Counted from the stretch's first letter, positions 1 through 8,385 are shown. The stretch: 64,000 nucleotides of DNA from JABDQW01 sp942492025 (GCA_942492025.1 CALODJ010000012.1:186001-250000), one strand, 5' to 3'. The notes: generated by a model from the letters alone, not told the origin. Numbers and translations are program-made.

Positions 1-630
1 TTTATCAAAGTTGATATAAGACTTACCAACAGACCCCTTGACGAACACCTTGCTGGTGATATCAAAGCGCAGTCCGGCGTCGGCGCCGTAGCTGAACTCG
101 CTGGCCGTATATGTTTGCGCGTACGGTCCGCAGAAATAGCCCCACCATGGATCCCACCAGCATACTGAACCTATGTTTCCAGTCGGTATGCCTGAATCAA
201 CATAGGACAAACCAAGGTTGCCCTTGACGAAGGGTGTCAACCGCGAAGCCATGAAATTATATGTCAGGCCAAGATTCATATGACTGGTGTAGAGGGAGCC
301 ATTGTATCTCTGTTCAGTGTTACTGCCATCATCCAGGATACGCGTCCCGGTATAATTGCCATTCGCACTGCCGATGTCCAGTTCAAGCTCAAGAAAGTCG
401 CTGAAGTTGTAACCAAGGCCGATGCCAAAACCGGAATGCGAATTGATGTCTGCAGTCGCGCCGCCGTCGAACTGTATCGACTGTGAACCGGTATAGCTGG
501 GTATCAACGAAATTTGCCATTGGCCGGTGCGTGAACCTGGTGAAGCATATGACGCAGCAGCAAGCAGTAAAGTGACAGATGGCAACAGCTTGATTACAAC
601 ATTTCGTGATTTCATATGGACTTGTGTCAT
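1..630 (-). CDS. Outer-membrane beta-barrel protein, C-terminus cut by window edge
   Basis: The reading frame is open to the left edge, so only the first 210 residues are present. It starts at ATG 630 or, giving a cleaner signal peptide, ATG 615 (MKSRNVVIKLLPSVTLLLAA, then ASYAS). The mature part alternates short hydrophobic and aromatic strands (YNFSDFLELELDIG, MNLGLTYNFMASRLTPFVKG), typical of OmpA/OmpW-like eight-stranded barrels. A Trp/Cys-rich loop (SVCWWDPWWGYFCGP) lies between two strands and may form a disulfide. The substrate or function cannot be told. The call as an exported barrel is firm; the family is not. Confidence 0.7.
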   Translation of the reverse strand, partial: MTQVHMKSRNVVIKLLPSVTLLLAAASYASPGSRTGQWQISLIPSYTGSQSIQFDGGATADINSHSGFGIGLGYNFSDFLELELDIGSANGNYTGTRILDDGSNTEQRYNGSLYTSHMNLGLTYNFMASRLTPFVKGNLGLSYVDSGIPTGNIGSVCWWDPWWGYFCGPYAQTYTASEFSYGADAGLRFDITSKVFVKGSVGKSYINFDK

Positions 631-732
631 ATTCGAATAACCTGTGTACTCGTAGGTATTTTTTAGGCTACATCTGTCGGTGACAGCCTGATTTCGACAA
701 TGATAGTCAGGTTACATCGTTACGGTTAAGAA

Positions 733-1068
733 TTATCCGGATTTTTCAGCGCAATTAATGCAGAGCGCGGCATAGGGTACGATTTCGAGTCGTTCTTCTG
801 AAATTTCTGCACCGCATTCCGTGCATATACCGTATTCGCCCGTATCCATGCGGTGTAACGCACTGTTGATCTGGCCGACGATCTGTTTGGCATCCTCATT
901 CAGTGCGTTCAGCACATCATCGTTTTCACGCTGTGTCGCTTGCTCGGCAAAATCTTTTTCCACGGGTTCATTTTTATGGTGAACATCGGCATCGATCGCG
1001 CCAATCTTTTTGTTGTACTCGTCTCTAAGTTCGAGTAGCTTCTGCAAAAGCCTGTCTTGTGATTGCAT
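733..1068 (-). CDS. TraR/DksA-family zinc-finger protein
   Basis: This 111-residue protein has an N-terminal coiled-coil region rich in charged residues and a C-terminal four-cysteine zinc finger (CTECG, then CINC about 18 residues later), the TraR/DksA C4 signature. DksA-type proteins bind the RNA polymerase secondary channel and act with ppGpp on stringent-response promoters. It is shorter than Escherichia coli DksA (151 aa), so it is more likely a DksA-like paralogue or YbiI/TraR-type protein than the main DksA. The coiled-coil tip acidic pair is not obvious. It lies just downstream of the cNMP-binding gene on the same strand, 35 bp apart. Confidence 0.8.
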   Translation of the reverse strand: MQSQDRLLQKLLELRDEYNKKIGAIDADVHHKNEPVEKDFAEQATQRENDDVLNALNEDAKQIVGQINSALHRMDTGEYGICTECGAEISEERLEIVPYAALCINCAEKSG

Positions 1069-1103
1069 AGGATTTTCAGTCTTGAGTGTTGTTTTGTGTA
1101 TGT

Positions 1104-1589
1104 TCAGTATCTTCCGTGCTCTTTCATGATGTAGTTGTTCATTTCTACAAATTGTCTGTTCATACGAAGTAACGTCGCGTGCACAGTCCGGATGATGGAA
1201 CGCATGACCTTGTAGACAAGGGCAGGGTGAGTTTCGAGCAGCGACTCGAAAGCTGATCGTTGCAGCGTATAAACATCGGCATCACCCAGTGCCCTCAGCG
1301 TTGCGCTATGCTCCGTGCCATCGATGAAGCCCATGGCTCCGGCGATGTCACCGGCTTGAAGCGTGTGCAAAGTAACGTATTCATCAGCCCCGGTGTTTCT
1401 CGTCGCTGCCAGGCGGCCCTTGATGATGATATACAGGGCATCGTCGGTTGTGCCTTCCTGGAGCAGAATATCATTGTCATTAAGATGCTTCGTGGTGATA
1501 ACGCCGGCCAATGCCTTCATTTCATCACTATCTAGCTCCGCAACCAGCGGTGAGGAGTGATATACATCATAATCTGAATCCGTACTCAT
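1104..1589 (-). CDS. Cyclic-nucleotide-binding domain protein without DNA-binding domain
   Basis: The 161-residue product is a single Crp-like cNMP-binding beta-roll: LLQEGTTDDALYIIIKGRLAA, then LQAGDIAGAMGFIDGTEHSATLRALGDADVYTL. The C-terminal helix is present but no Crp/Fnr helix-turn-helix follows, so it is not a transcription factor by itself. The start is placed at ATG 1589 because TGAGG sits about 8 nt upstream; a longer in-frame extension to 1667 has no ribosome site and no family resemblance. The canonical Arg contacting the cyclic phosphate is not clearly present (GTEHSATL), so ligand binding is doubtful. Confidence 0.75.
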   Translation of the reverse strand: MSTDSDYDVYHSSPLVAELDSDEMKALAGVITTKHLNDNDILLQEGTTDDALYIIIKGRLAATRNTGADEYVTLHTLQAGDIAGAMGFIDGTEHSATLRALGDADVYTLQRSAFESLLETHPALVYKVMRSIIRTVHATLLRMNRQFVEMNNYIMKEHGRY

Positions 1590-1720
1590 AATTAATGCCT
1601 CATTATGGTAGTTTGGCTGAAATAAAAAGTTTTTTCGTACACTGAAGATTGCAAAAACGCCATACATTGATACAAATCAATAAATAAAGCAAATCCGCAG
1701 CACAATTAATCTGATTCTCT

Positions 1721-1758
1721 AGCCCGTATTTCTCGCCAGGCGGTGAGAAATACGGGCT
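1721..1758. repeat. Perfect 14-bp-arm hairpin of the CCCGCATTTCTC repeat family
   Basis: AGCCCGTATTTCTC is followed after 10 nt by its exact complement GAGAAATACGGGCT. The left arm resembles the CCCGCATTTCTC motif at 2394, 28590, 45827 and 58287. There is no T-run on the minus strand, so it is unlikely to be an intrinsic terminator for the gene to its right. It is the most perfect short member of this dispersed family. Confidence 0.6.
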
Positions 1759-1809
1759 TTGAAAAGGCGGGTCTTTTACCCCCGCCATACATTGATGAAA
1801 TAGTGGATC

Positions 1810-2367
1810 CTATTTCCTGTCGAAGTGATAGATTGAATCATTTAGAAAGGTACCGTTGTTGTAGCTGGTATAGGTCGTTTTCAAATGCTTGCTGCTATTA
1901 GACAGTTCATGTGTGATTTTATGTACATGATTCTGCTTTGACTGACACAAATCCGTACTCATATCGCAGTTGTACACAAGCCGGGTGCTGGTGCTCGCGG
2001 GATCGACGAGCATTTCAGGCTGATTCTGCTTAACACAGTAATGTGTCGCCTTGACCTGAGAACACGCCGTGTCATTGCAATGATACATGGTCACCATTTC
2101 TTTTCCGGTTTCTGGCAACAGGTTTTCCTGTACGGTACTGCCTTTGCCAATCAATTTGAAACTCATAGCGGTTGTATCCGTGCCGAGCAATGGCTCCACC
2201 AGTTTGTGCTGTGTCGCCTTGCCCTCCTGCTGTTTGATGGGAGACAGGGACCATTCACCTTGCAGTTCTGTCATCGCCTGATACTGTGGTCGGGCGCTGT
2301 CAGTGGCGTGTGTGACGAATGGGAAAATAATAAATACGGACAGGATGAGAGATCTTTGTGCTCGCAT
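1810..2367 (-). CDS. Predicted exported protein of unknown function
   Basis: The 185-residue product starts at ATG 2367, chosen because GGAGGT stands 8 nt upstream and because it opens with a signal peptide (MRAQRSLILSVFIIFPFVTHA, cut before TDSARP). The mature region has six cysteines in three spaced groups (YHCNDTACSQ, HYCVKQ, YNCDMSTDLCQS), suggesting disulfides in the periplasm. The phrase ELQGEWSLSP near the mature start recalls lipocalin-like stress proteins but this is weak. No family is recognised. A CCCGCATTTCTC hairpin lies just upstream in its leader. Confidence 0.6.
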   Translation of the reverse strand: MRAQRSLILSVFIIFPFVTHATDSARPQYQAMTELQGEWSLSPIKQQEGKATQHKLVEPLLGTDTTAMSFKLIGKGSTVQENLLPETGKEMVTMYHCNDTACSQVKATHYCVKQNQPEMLVDPASTSTRLVYNCDMSTDLCQSKQNHVHKITHELSNSSKHLKTTYTSYNNGTFLNDSIYHFDRK

Positions 2368-2393
2368 CGCTTTTACCTCCGTTCCATGATCGG

Positions 2394-2429
2394 CCCGCAT
2401 TTCTCGCCCCTTGGTAAGAAACGGCGGGG
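2394..2429. repeat. CCCGCATTTCTC-family imperfect hairpin
   Basis: CCCGCATTTCTC pairs imperfectly with GTAAGAAACGGCGGG about 8 nt later. It lies between the exported-protein gene (start 2367) and the terminator at 2483, in the 5' leader of that gene, so it will be transcribed if the promoter is upstream of it. It matches the first 12 bases of the elements at 45827 and 58287. Confidence 0.5.
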
Positions 2430-2482
2430 ACTCGTTACCAATAATAATGATTACGGTACGCTTGTCACGTTGTGACAACCAA

Positions 2483-2510
2483 TAAAAAAGCCGGAAAATC
2501 CGGCTTCTTT
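2483..2510 (-). terminator. Rho-independent terminator
   Basis: The hairpin AAGCCGGA/TCCGGCTT with a four-base loop is followed, reading leftward, by a run of T (TTTTTTATT on the minus strand). It sits about 20 bp past the stop of the 69-aa gene at 2532 and would end that transcript. Confidence 0.8.
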
Positions 2511-2531
2511 ACAGCTATGTAGAGGGTCTTT

Positions 2532-2741
2532 TCAACCTTCGGCTACATAATCGTCGCTGTCATTACCTTCAAGGACTTTTTTATCCTCCAGTTCCATTTC
2601 CATGTAAATGCGCTTGTTTTCCTCGTTTTCAAAGTATATCTCCAGTCCATTTACACCGTCACCTTCATAAAGGCAGGGATGGTTTTCTGGATCGGGGACG
2701 TCGTGTAGCGTAATCGGGTCTGTCGTCGAACGTATATGCAT
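2532..2741 (-). CDS. Small acidic protein of unknown function
   Basis: The 69-residue, strongly acidic product (EIYFENEENKRIYMEMELEDKK) starts at ATG 2741, picked because GGAGGG lies 8 nt upstream; the frame stays open 17 codons further but without a ribosome site. It has one cysteine and no signal peptide or membrane segment. It has its own terminator and stands alone between hppA and the exported protein. The family is not recognised; the good ribosome site and terminator support it being a gene. Confidence 0.65.
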   Translation of the reverse strand: MHIRSTTDPITLHDVPDPENHPCLYEGDGVNGLEIYFENEENKRIYMEMELEDKKVLEGNDSDDYVAEG

Positions 2742-2814
2742 GGTGTAGCCCTCCGCGTTAGTGTATCTACTATCATAAATAACCAAGTACAATAGTCAAG
2801 TATTATTCCTAGAG

Positions 2815-2850
2815 CCAATAAGAAAGCCCCAAATGGGGCTTTCTTATTGG
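2815..2850. terminator. Strong palindromic terminator after hppA
   Basis: Sixteen-base arms (CCAATAAGAAAGCCCC and its exact complement) flank an AAAT loop. A/T-rich stem ends can supply U-runs in either direction, so it can act on both strands. It lies about 70 bp beyond the hppA stop and probably ends the pfp-adk-hppA transcript. Confidence 0.75.
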
Positions 2851-2921
2851 TTGTCGATATGGGCCTTCTGGCGCGGGCAGAAGGGGGTATCAAGTAAGCC
2901 AGCCCTGCCGGCAGCGGTTGT

Positions 2922-4949
2922 TTACAGCAACGGAACCATCAGCAAAGCAACGATATTGATGATCTTGATCAACGGATTGATGGCCGGACCGGCCGTGTCC
3001 TTGTAGGGGTCGCCGACCGTATCACCGGTGACGGCCGCCTTGTGGGCGTCAGAACCCTTGCCGCCGTAGTTGCCGTCCTCGATATATTTCTTGGCGTTGT
3101 CCCAGGCGCCGCCACCGGTGGTCATCGAGATCGCGACGAACAGGCCGGTCACTATAGTGCCAATCAGCAGGCCACCCAGCGCTTTCGGCCCGAGCAGAAA
3201 ACCGACCAGTATGGGTACCAGGATCGGCAGCAGTGAGGGGATCATCATTTCCTTGATCGCTGCGATGGTCAGCATGTCGACTGCTTTAGAGTAGTCAGGC
3301 TTCTGGGTCTTGTCCATGATGCCCGGCATTTCCTTGAACTGGCGGCGTACTTCGGTGACGATACCCCCGGCCGCGCGGCCGACGGCTTCCATCGCCATGG
3401 CACCGAACAGGTAGGGCACCAGTCCGCCGATGAACAGGCCGATGATAACCATGTGGTCGGACAGGTCGAAGCTGATATTCATACCGTGGCTGGTGAGTTC
3501 GTGCGTATAGTCCGAGAACAGCACCAGTGCGGCGAGGCCGGCGGAACCGATCGCGTAACCCTTGGTGACGGCCTTGGTGGTGTTACCGACCGCATCAAGC
3601 GGATCGGTGATGTTGCGCACCGACTCGGGCAGTCCTGCCATTTCAGCTATGCCGCCGGCGTTGTCTGTGATGGGACCGTAGGCATCGAGTGCCACAATAA
3701 TACCGGTCATTGACAGCATCGCGGTCGCCGCGATGGCGATGCCGTAGAGTTCGGCGAGCGCGTAGGCGCCCCAGATCGAGGCACAGACGGCGAGCACCGG
3801 CAGCGCGGTGGCCTTCATCGAGATGCCAAGGCCCGCGATCACGTTGGTGCCATCACCCGTTGTCGACGCGGCTGCGATGGTCTTCACCGGTGCGAAATCG
3901 GTGCCGGTATAGTACTCGGTGATCACCACCATGGCTGCAGTCAGCGCGAGGCCGATCAATGCGCAGTAGTAGAGCATGCGTGTCGAAGTCTCGACGCCGT
4001 CGAGCATGATCGTGTCACCCATGATCCACGTGGTTATCGGGTAGAAAGCGATCGCGGCCAGTACACCAGAGACGATCAGCCCGCGGTAGAGCGCGTTCAT
4101 GATCTTGCCGCCTTCGCGGGTACTGACGAACCAGGTGCCGATCACCGAGGCGATGATCGACGCGCCACCGAGCATCAGCGGGTAGATGATCGCGTCTGTG
4201 CCGAGTTCCTTCAGCACCAGACCGCCAAGCAGCATGGTCGCGATGATGGTCACCGCATAGGTTTCGAACAGGTCGGCAGCCATGCCGGCGCAGTCACCGA
4301 CATTATCGCCGACATTGTCGGCGATAACAGCCGGATTACGCGGATCGTCTTCGGGTATACCTGCTTCGACCTTGCCGACGATGTCAGCGCCGACGTCCGC
4401 ACCCTTGGTGAAGATGCCACCACCGAGTCGTGCGAAGATCGAAATCAGCGAGCCGCCGAAAGCGAGCCCGACCAACGGCTTCACCGGGTTCTCGACACCC
4501 ATCGAGACCAGCACAGCATAGTAGCCGGCGACGCCGAGCAGACCGAGGCCGACGACCAGCAGGCCGGTTATCGCGCCGCCTTTGAAGGCGATGTGCAGGG
4601 CCTCGTTGATGCCGGTCTTGGCGGCTTCGGCGGTGCGCGAATTAGAGCGCACCGATATGTTCATGCCGATGAAACCGGCCAACCCGGAGAAAACCGCGCC
4701 GATCGCGAAACCAATCGCAGTATAAGTATCGAGCGCGAACAGAATGATCACAAACATGATCACGCCGACGATGCCAATGGCGGTGTACTGGCGCTTCAGG
4801 TAGGCCGAAGCACCTTCCTGGATCGCGCCGGATATGCGCATCATTTCTTCATCGCCCGCCGGCTTGGCGAGTATGCTGTAGATGGATACGACGCCGTAGC
4901 CGATACCGACCAGTGCGCACGCGAGTATGATTAGAATTTCGGTTGACAT
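2922..4949 (-). CDS. hppA: Membrane H+-translocating pyrophosphatase, K+-independent type
   Basis: The 675-residue integral membrane protein has about 16 hydrophobic segments and the family signatures: GADVGADIVGKVEAG with the acidic stretch DNVGDNVGDCAGMAADLFE, and the C-terminal GDTVGDPYKDTAGPAINPLIK. It couples pyrophosphate hydrolysis or synthesis to proton movement across the inner membrane. In GNTTKAVTKG the Lys replaces the Ala of K+-dependent enzymes, which marks the K+-independent H+ pump subfamily. Its neighbours adk and pfp make and use PPi. In sulfur-oxidising symbionts and methanotrophs this linkage is proposed to recover energy from PPi made by the phosphofructokinase running toward fructose 6-phosphate. 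Confidence 0.97.
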   Translation of the reverse strand: MSTEILIILACALVGIGYGVVSIYSILAKPAGDEEMMRISGAIQEGASAYLKRQYTAIGIVGVIMFVIILFALDTYTAIGFAIGAVFSGLAGFIGMNISVRSNSRTAEAAKTGINEALHIAFKGGAITGLLVVGLGLLGVAGYYAVLVSMGVENPVKPLVGLAFGGSLISIFARLGGGIFTKGADVGADIVGKVEAGIPEDDPRNPAVIADNVGDNVGDCAGMAADLFETYAVTIIATMLLGGLVLKELGTDAIIYPLMLGGASIIASVIGTWFVSTREGGKIMNALYRGLIVSGVLAAIAFYPITTWIMGDTIMLDGVETSTRMLYYCALIGLALTAAMVVITEYYTGTDFAPVKTIAAASTTGDGTNVIAGLGISMKATALPVLAVCASIWGAYALAELYGIAIAATAMLSMTGIIVALDAYGPITDNAGGIAEMAGLPESVRNITDPLDAVGNTTKAVTKGYAIGSAGLAALVLFSDYTHELTSHGMNISFDLSDHMVIIGLFIGGLVPYLFGAMAMEAVGRAAGGIVTEVRRQFKEMPGIMDKTQKPDYSKAVDMLTIAAIKEMMIPSLLPILVPILVGFLLGPKALGGLLIGTIVTGLFVAISMTTGGGAWDNAKKYIEDGNYGGKGSDAHKAAVTGDTVGDPYKDTAGPAINPLIKIINIVALLMVPLL

Positions 4950-4995
4950 GCTGTCTCTCTGTTCAAGTTTGGTTTTTGTTAGTCGGCCCGTGAGA

Positions 4996-5649
4996 TCAGC
5001 CGAGTGCGGTGAAGATCGCGTCGCGGATATCCTGAACGCCGCCGACGCCGGCTATCTTATGGTATGCCGGCGCATTTTCATCACCGCTGGCGGCCCATTT
5101 CGAGTAGTACTCGATAAGCGGTTCGGTCTGTTCGTGGTAAACCTCCAGACGTTTTTTCACGGTTTCTTCCTGGTCATCGTCGCGCTGGATCAGGTCTTCA
5201 CCGGTTTCGTCGTCCTTGCCTTCCACTTTAGGTGGGTTGAACACAACGTGATAGGTGCGGCCCGAGGCCAGGTGCACGCGCCGGCCTGACATGCGCTTGA
5301 TGATTTCGGCGTCATCGACGTCGATTTCAACCACGGCGTCGACCGTGATGCCGCCGTCCCTGAGCGCGTCGGCCTGCGGAATGGTGCGCGGGAAACCATC
5401 GAACAGGTAGCCTTGCTTGCAGTCGTCCTGCTGGATGCGTTCCGCGATCATGCCCATGATGATGTCATCAGAAACCAGGCCACCCTCATCCATGATTTTT
5501 TTTGCGGCCTTGCCGAGCTCGGAACCGGCTTTGACATGCGCGCGGAGCATGTCGCCGGTCGAGATTTGCGGAATATCGTATTTTTCTGTGATGTAACCAG
5601 CCTGGGTGCCCTTACCCGCACCAGGGCCGCCTAATAGAATCACTCTCAT
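4996..5649 (-). CDS. adk: Adenylate kinase
   Basis: This 217-residue nucleoside monophosphate kinase converts ATP + AMP to 2 ADP. The P-loop GGPGAGKGTQ is at residues 7-16, followed by the NMP-binding helix (STGDMLRAH) and the CORE motif FDGFPRT. The long LID (VFNPPKVEGKDDETGEDL) is of the zinc-free type, lacking the four cysteines. It lies between hppA (46 bp downstream) and the 67-aa gene and is almost surely co-transcribed. Placement beside pyrophosphatase and PPi-PFK fits a role in handling adenylate and pyrophosphate pools during sulfur oxidation, where APS reductase/sulfurylase also release AMP-linked products. Confidence 0.97.
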   Translation of the reverse strand: MRVILLGGPGAGKGTQAGYITEKYDIPQISTGDMLRAHVKAGSELGKAAKKIMDEGGLVSDDIIMGMIAERIQQDDCKQGYLFDGFPRTIPQADALRDGGITVDAVVEIDVDDAEIIKRMSGRRVHLASGRTYHVVFNPPKVEGKDDETGEDLIQRDDDQEETVKKRLEVYHEQTEPLIEYYSKWAASGDENAPAYHKIAGVGGVQDIRDAIFTALG

Positions 5650-5696
5650 ATTTATCCTCCAGATAAGAAATTAGTTATATCGTGTAGATGCAGCGA

Positions 5697-5900
5697 CTAT
5701 TTAAATGCACTCTCAAAATGTGTGCCCGGTTCGATGCCCCATTTCTGCTCCAGGCCATGTTCACGGATTAGCTGGTCAACGGCCTGCTGGCCGTGATCGC
5801 GCATGACTTCACCGAGAACCATGCGGGCAGCATTACGATTGTATCCGCTGCCGAGTTCAACATGCATGGCGATCAATTCGTGCGCTTTTTCGAGTGTCAT
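5697..5900 (-). CDS. Small conserved-looking protein between adk and pfp
   Basis: The 67-residue soluble protein (MTLEKAHELIAMHVELGSGY, ending GIEPGTHFESAFK) is predicted to be mostly helical. It lies 15 bp from pfp and 47 bp from adk on the same strand, which makes co-transcription likely. No catalytic motif, cysteine or membrane segment is visible. The family is unknown to me; the position suggests an accessory to the PPi-dependent kinase, but that is only inferred from context. Confidence 0.65.
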   Translation of the reverse strand: MTLEKAHELIAMHVELGSGYNRNAARMVLGEVMRDHGQQAVDQLIREHGLEQKWGIEPGTHFESAFK

Positions 5901-5915
5901 GGCTGTTGTCTGTGC

Positions 5916-7178
5916 TTATAGCTCGAAAGGTTCCAGTTTTTTAGGTGCTGCAACTTTCTTCAAGACGACATACTTGGGCAGACCGTCTTTGTAAGGAGGG
6001 TAATCTTCCCCCTTCATCAGTGGCGCCAGGTATTCACGGCATTTCTTGGTGATGCCGAATCCGTTTTTGGATATGAAGCTTGCGGGCATCATCTTTTCAA
6101 CGTTGGCGACCTTGCTCAGAGGTGCCATCTCAATCTTCCATCGATAAGGTTTGTTACTGGTGCGTTTGATGGCAGGCATAACTGAATTGTGGCCCTTGAC
6201 GGCATACTCAACAGCCGCCTTGCCGGTGGCATACGCCTGTTCAACATCGGATTTGGAGGCGATGTGGCGAGCAGCACGTTGCAGGTAGTCAGCGACAGCC
6301 CAGTGATACTTGTAGCCGAGACCGTCCTGAATCATGTTGGCGACTACAGGGGCGGCACCACCTAGCTGGCTGTGGCCAAATGCATCTTTCAGACCGGTTT
6401 CTGCCAGGAACTTGCCGTCAGGCCAGTGCACGCCTTCGGAGACAACAACCGAACAGTAGCCGAACTGCTTGACCTTGTCGTCCACGGCCTGGAGAAATTT
6501 CTCCTGATTGAACTCGACTTCAGGGAACAGCACGACAATCGGAATTTCATAATCGTCGGTCGATGCCATCGCTCCGGCCGCGGCGATCCAGCCGGCATGG
6601 CGACCCATGACCTCGACAACGAAAACCTTGGTTGATGTCGCACACATGGATGCGACATCAAAGCTGGCCTCCATGGTTGAAATAGCAATGTACTTGGCGA
6701 CTGAGCCGAAACCAGGGCAGTTATCGGTAATCGGTAGGTCGTTGTCGACCGTCTTGGGTACGTGGACAGCCGTGATGGGATAGCCCATTTTGTCGCCGAT
6801 CTGGGATACCTTCAAACACGTATCAGCAGAGTCGCCACCGCCGTTATAGAAGAAATAGCCGATGTTATGCGCTTTGAATACTTCAATCAGGCGTTCATAT
6901 TCGCGTTTGTTGTCTTCGAGGCTTTTCAGCTTGAAACGGCAGGAGCCAAAGGCTCCGGATGGTGTGTGACGCAACGCCGCGATAGCAGATTTTGATTCCT
7001 TGTTGGTATCAATCAGGTCTTCGGTCAATGCGCCGATGATGCCATTACGGCCGGCGTAGACTTTGCCGATTTTGTTTTTATGCTTACGCGCTGTTTCAAT
7101 CACACCACAGGCTGAGGCATTGATAACTGCGGTAACACCACCCGATTGTGCATAAAATGCGTTCATCTTTTTGCTCAT
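5916..7178 (-). CDS. pfp: PPi-dependent 6-phosphofructokinase
   Basis: The 420-residue protein shows the phosphofructokinase fold: N-terminal QSGGVTAVINASACG, the GGGDSADT phosphate-donor site, the catalytic PKTVDNDLPITDNCPGFG, and VMGRHAGWIAAAG. The Lys in PKTVDND, in place of Gly in ATP enzymes, is the known mark of pyrophosphate specificity. It reversibly converts fructose 6-phosphate + PPi to fructose 1,6-bisphosphate + Pi, and in related bacteria also acts on sedoheptulose 7-phosphate, replacing bisphosphatases of the Calvin cycle. GGGGGATATCC before ATG 7178 supports the start. It heads the likely operon pfp, 67-aa gene, adk, hppA. Confidence 0.95.
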   Translation of the reverse strand: MSKKMNAFYAQSGGVTAVINASACGVIETARKHKNKIGKVYAGRNGIIGALTEDLIDTNKESKSAIAALRHTPSGAFGSCRFKLKSLEDNKREYERLIEVFKAHNIGYFFYNGGGDSADTCLKVSQIGDKMGYPITAVHVPKTVDNDLPITDNCPGFGSVAKYIAISTMEASFDVASMCATSTKVFVVEVMGRHAGWIAAAGAMASTDDYEIPIVVLFPEVEFNQEKFLQAVDDKVKQFGYCSVVVSEGVHWPDGKFLAETGLKDAFGHSQLGGAAPVVANMIQDGLGYKYHWAVADYLQRAARHIASKSDVEQAYATGKAAVEYAVKGHNSVMPAIKRTSNKPYRWKIEMAPLSKVANVEKMMPASFISKNGFGITKKCREYLAPLMKGEDYPPYKDGLPKYVVLKKVAAPKKLEPFEL

Positions 7179-7229
7179 AGGATATCCCCCGGAATAATTA
7201 GACTTGTGTCTTTGAAATCTGTGTGCTGA

Positions 7230-7601
7230 TTATGTCGATTCTTCACGGTCTTTGGCTTCCTTGTCTGCGTGAACCTGTAGCATGGTCACGACGCAATCAG
7301 TTATGTCATCGTAATCAGTTTTACCTGTGCCATATTGTTGAAAACCGCGATAGTAGAACTGGCTGCGGTAGGTTCTTTCGGCGACCTTAATTATCACAAA
7401 GCTTGTTTTGTCATGCTCCCAAAACATGGCGGGACATACGGTCAGTTCACGGTCCTGCGGATACATCTTGATTTCAACATCGGCCAGCTGAAGCTCGTGG
7501 TTCTGTCCGGGCCAGCGTTGCTTCAACGTGGTTTCAACAGACCATTGTTCAGCTTCTGTAAAATCGGGTACCGGCGACATGAATACCTGAGTCCGAGACA
7601 T
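7230..7601 (-). CDS. Hypothetical 123-aa protein upstream of pfp
   Basis: The product is soluble and acidic, with YPQDRELTVCPAMFWEHDKTSF in the middle and a predicted mixed beta/alpha pattern, and no signal peptide or membrane segment. It lies 51 bp upstream of pfp on the same strand and may be the first gene of that operon. No motif allows a functional call. The frame's even codon use and lack of overlap support a real gene. Confidence 0.6.
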   Translation of the reverse strand: MSRTQVFMSPVPDFTEAEQWSVETTLKQRWPGQNHELQLADVEIKMYPQDRELTVCPAMFWEHDKTSFVIIKVAERTYRSQFYYRGFQQYGTGKTDYDDITDCVVTMLQVHADKEAKDREEST

Positions 7602-7798
7602 TTATGGTGGGCGAAGGATACCCTAAATGCTGGTTTTTTTCAGTAAAAACGAACAGATGGCGCTAGAAAAAAGCGTTATTATGCTTGATCCACGTCAGGA
7701 AAGCAGGGGTTTTCCCTGTTGCATGGGACGCTTCGGCCGAACTGAATGGAGCGGGTGCATGGTCATTGCATTGCCGCCACCTGGATGGATACTTGTAC

Positions 7799-7873
7799 GT
7801 AGGGTGCGCCGTGCGCGCCATTATCTGGACTGTGGATAAATGTCGGTGCACTGGTGCGCACAGCGCACCCTAC
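7799..7873. repeat. GTAGGGTGCGCC inverted-repeat element, copy 1
   Basis: GTAGGGTGCGCCGTGCGC at the left is matched by the inverted GTGCGCACAGCGCACCCTAC at the right, enclosing about 34 unrelated bases. It is one of three copies (others near 27216 and 31534). The arms are about 21 bp, the size and architecture of small non-autonomous elements that are common in gammaproteobacterial spacers. The rest of the 300-bp gap between 7602 and 7905 holds no convincing gene. Confidence 0.75.
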
Positions 7874-7905
7874 AGGGCCTTCATGAAGGTTGCCCGGTTC
7901 CCGGA

Positions 7906-8385
7906 TTAATGCAATGACGGCATCTGTGCGGCACCGTTGGCTATTTCGTCCGGTGTTGCATCGCGCACGGTATTGACCTTGATATTGTAAGTAATCACTT
8001 TACCGGCAAACGGGTGGTTGCCGTCAACCGTGAGCTTGCCGTCCTCGATCCTGGACACCCTGAACATGCGTGATTCGCCCTTGTCGTTCTGAAACTCGAC
8101 TTCGGCACCGATGCGCCTGAATTCAGGAGGGACATTGTCGATATCGTCAGTAAAGGTCAGTTCAGCCTGGTGTTCACCAAAACCGTCTTCAGGATTGAGT
8201 TTTACGCTGATTTCGTCCCCTTGCTCACATCCTTCCAGTGCCGTTTCTATCTTGTCGATAACCTGGCTGTCACGTCCGTGAATGTAATTCACCGGCATGT
8301 CAATACGCTCCAGCACGTCATTGTTTTCATCGGTGATGGTGTAGGTGAGAGAGATAAACTTGTCACGTTTGATAATATTTGCCAT
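7906..8385 (-). CDS. FKBP-type peptidyl-prolyl isomerase, SlyD-like
   Basis: The 159-residue protein begins MANIIKRDKFISLTYTITDE at ATG 8385 (AGG ribosome site; a longer open stretch upstream is non-family). It has the SlyD layout: an FKBP half with MPVNYIHGRDSQVIDKIETALEG, an inserted IF chaperone domain (PEDGFGEHQAELTFTDDID), and the return strand HPFAGKVITYNIKV. The metal-binding His/Cys-rich tail of E. coli SlyD is missing, so it resembles the shorter FkpB/SlyD-like isomerases. It folds proteins around prolines in the cytoplasm. It is divergent from the S24-like gene, with about 130 bp between. Confidence 0.9.
   Translation of the reverse strand: MANIIKRDKFISLTYTITDENNDVLERIDMPVNYIHGRDSQVIDKIETALEGCEQGDEISVKLNPEDGFGEHQAELTFTDDIDNVPPEFRRIGAEVEFQNDKGESRMFRVSRIEDGKLTVDGNHPFAGKVITYNIKVNTVRDATPDEIANGAAQMPSLH

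Noticed and set aside
1721..1758. Hairpin as terminator of the exported-protein gene
   Set aside because: There is no T-run on the minus strand and it matches a dispersed repeat.
1603..1788. 61-codon minus-strand frame upstream of the cNMP-binding gene
   Set aside because: It covers the hairpin at 1721 and has no ribosome site.
3710..3922. Arg/Ser-rich frame inside hppA
   Set aside because: It is the antisense shadow of the conserved hppA gene.
7627..7839. 70-codon plus-strand frame in the gap before slyD
   Set aside because: It overlaps the GTAGGGTGCGCC element and has odd composition with many Arg, Gly and Pro.
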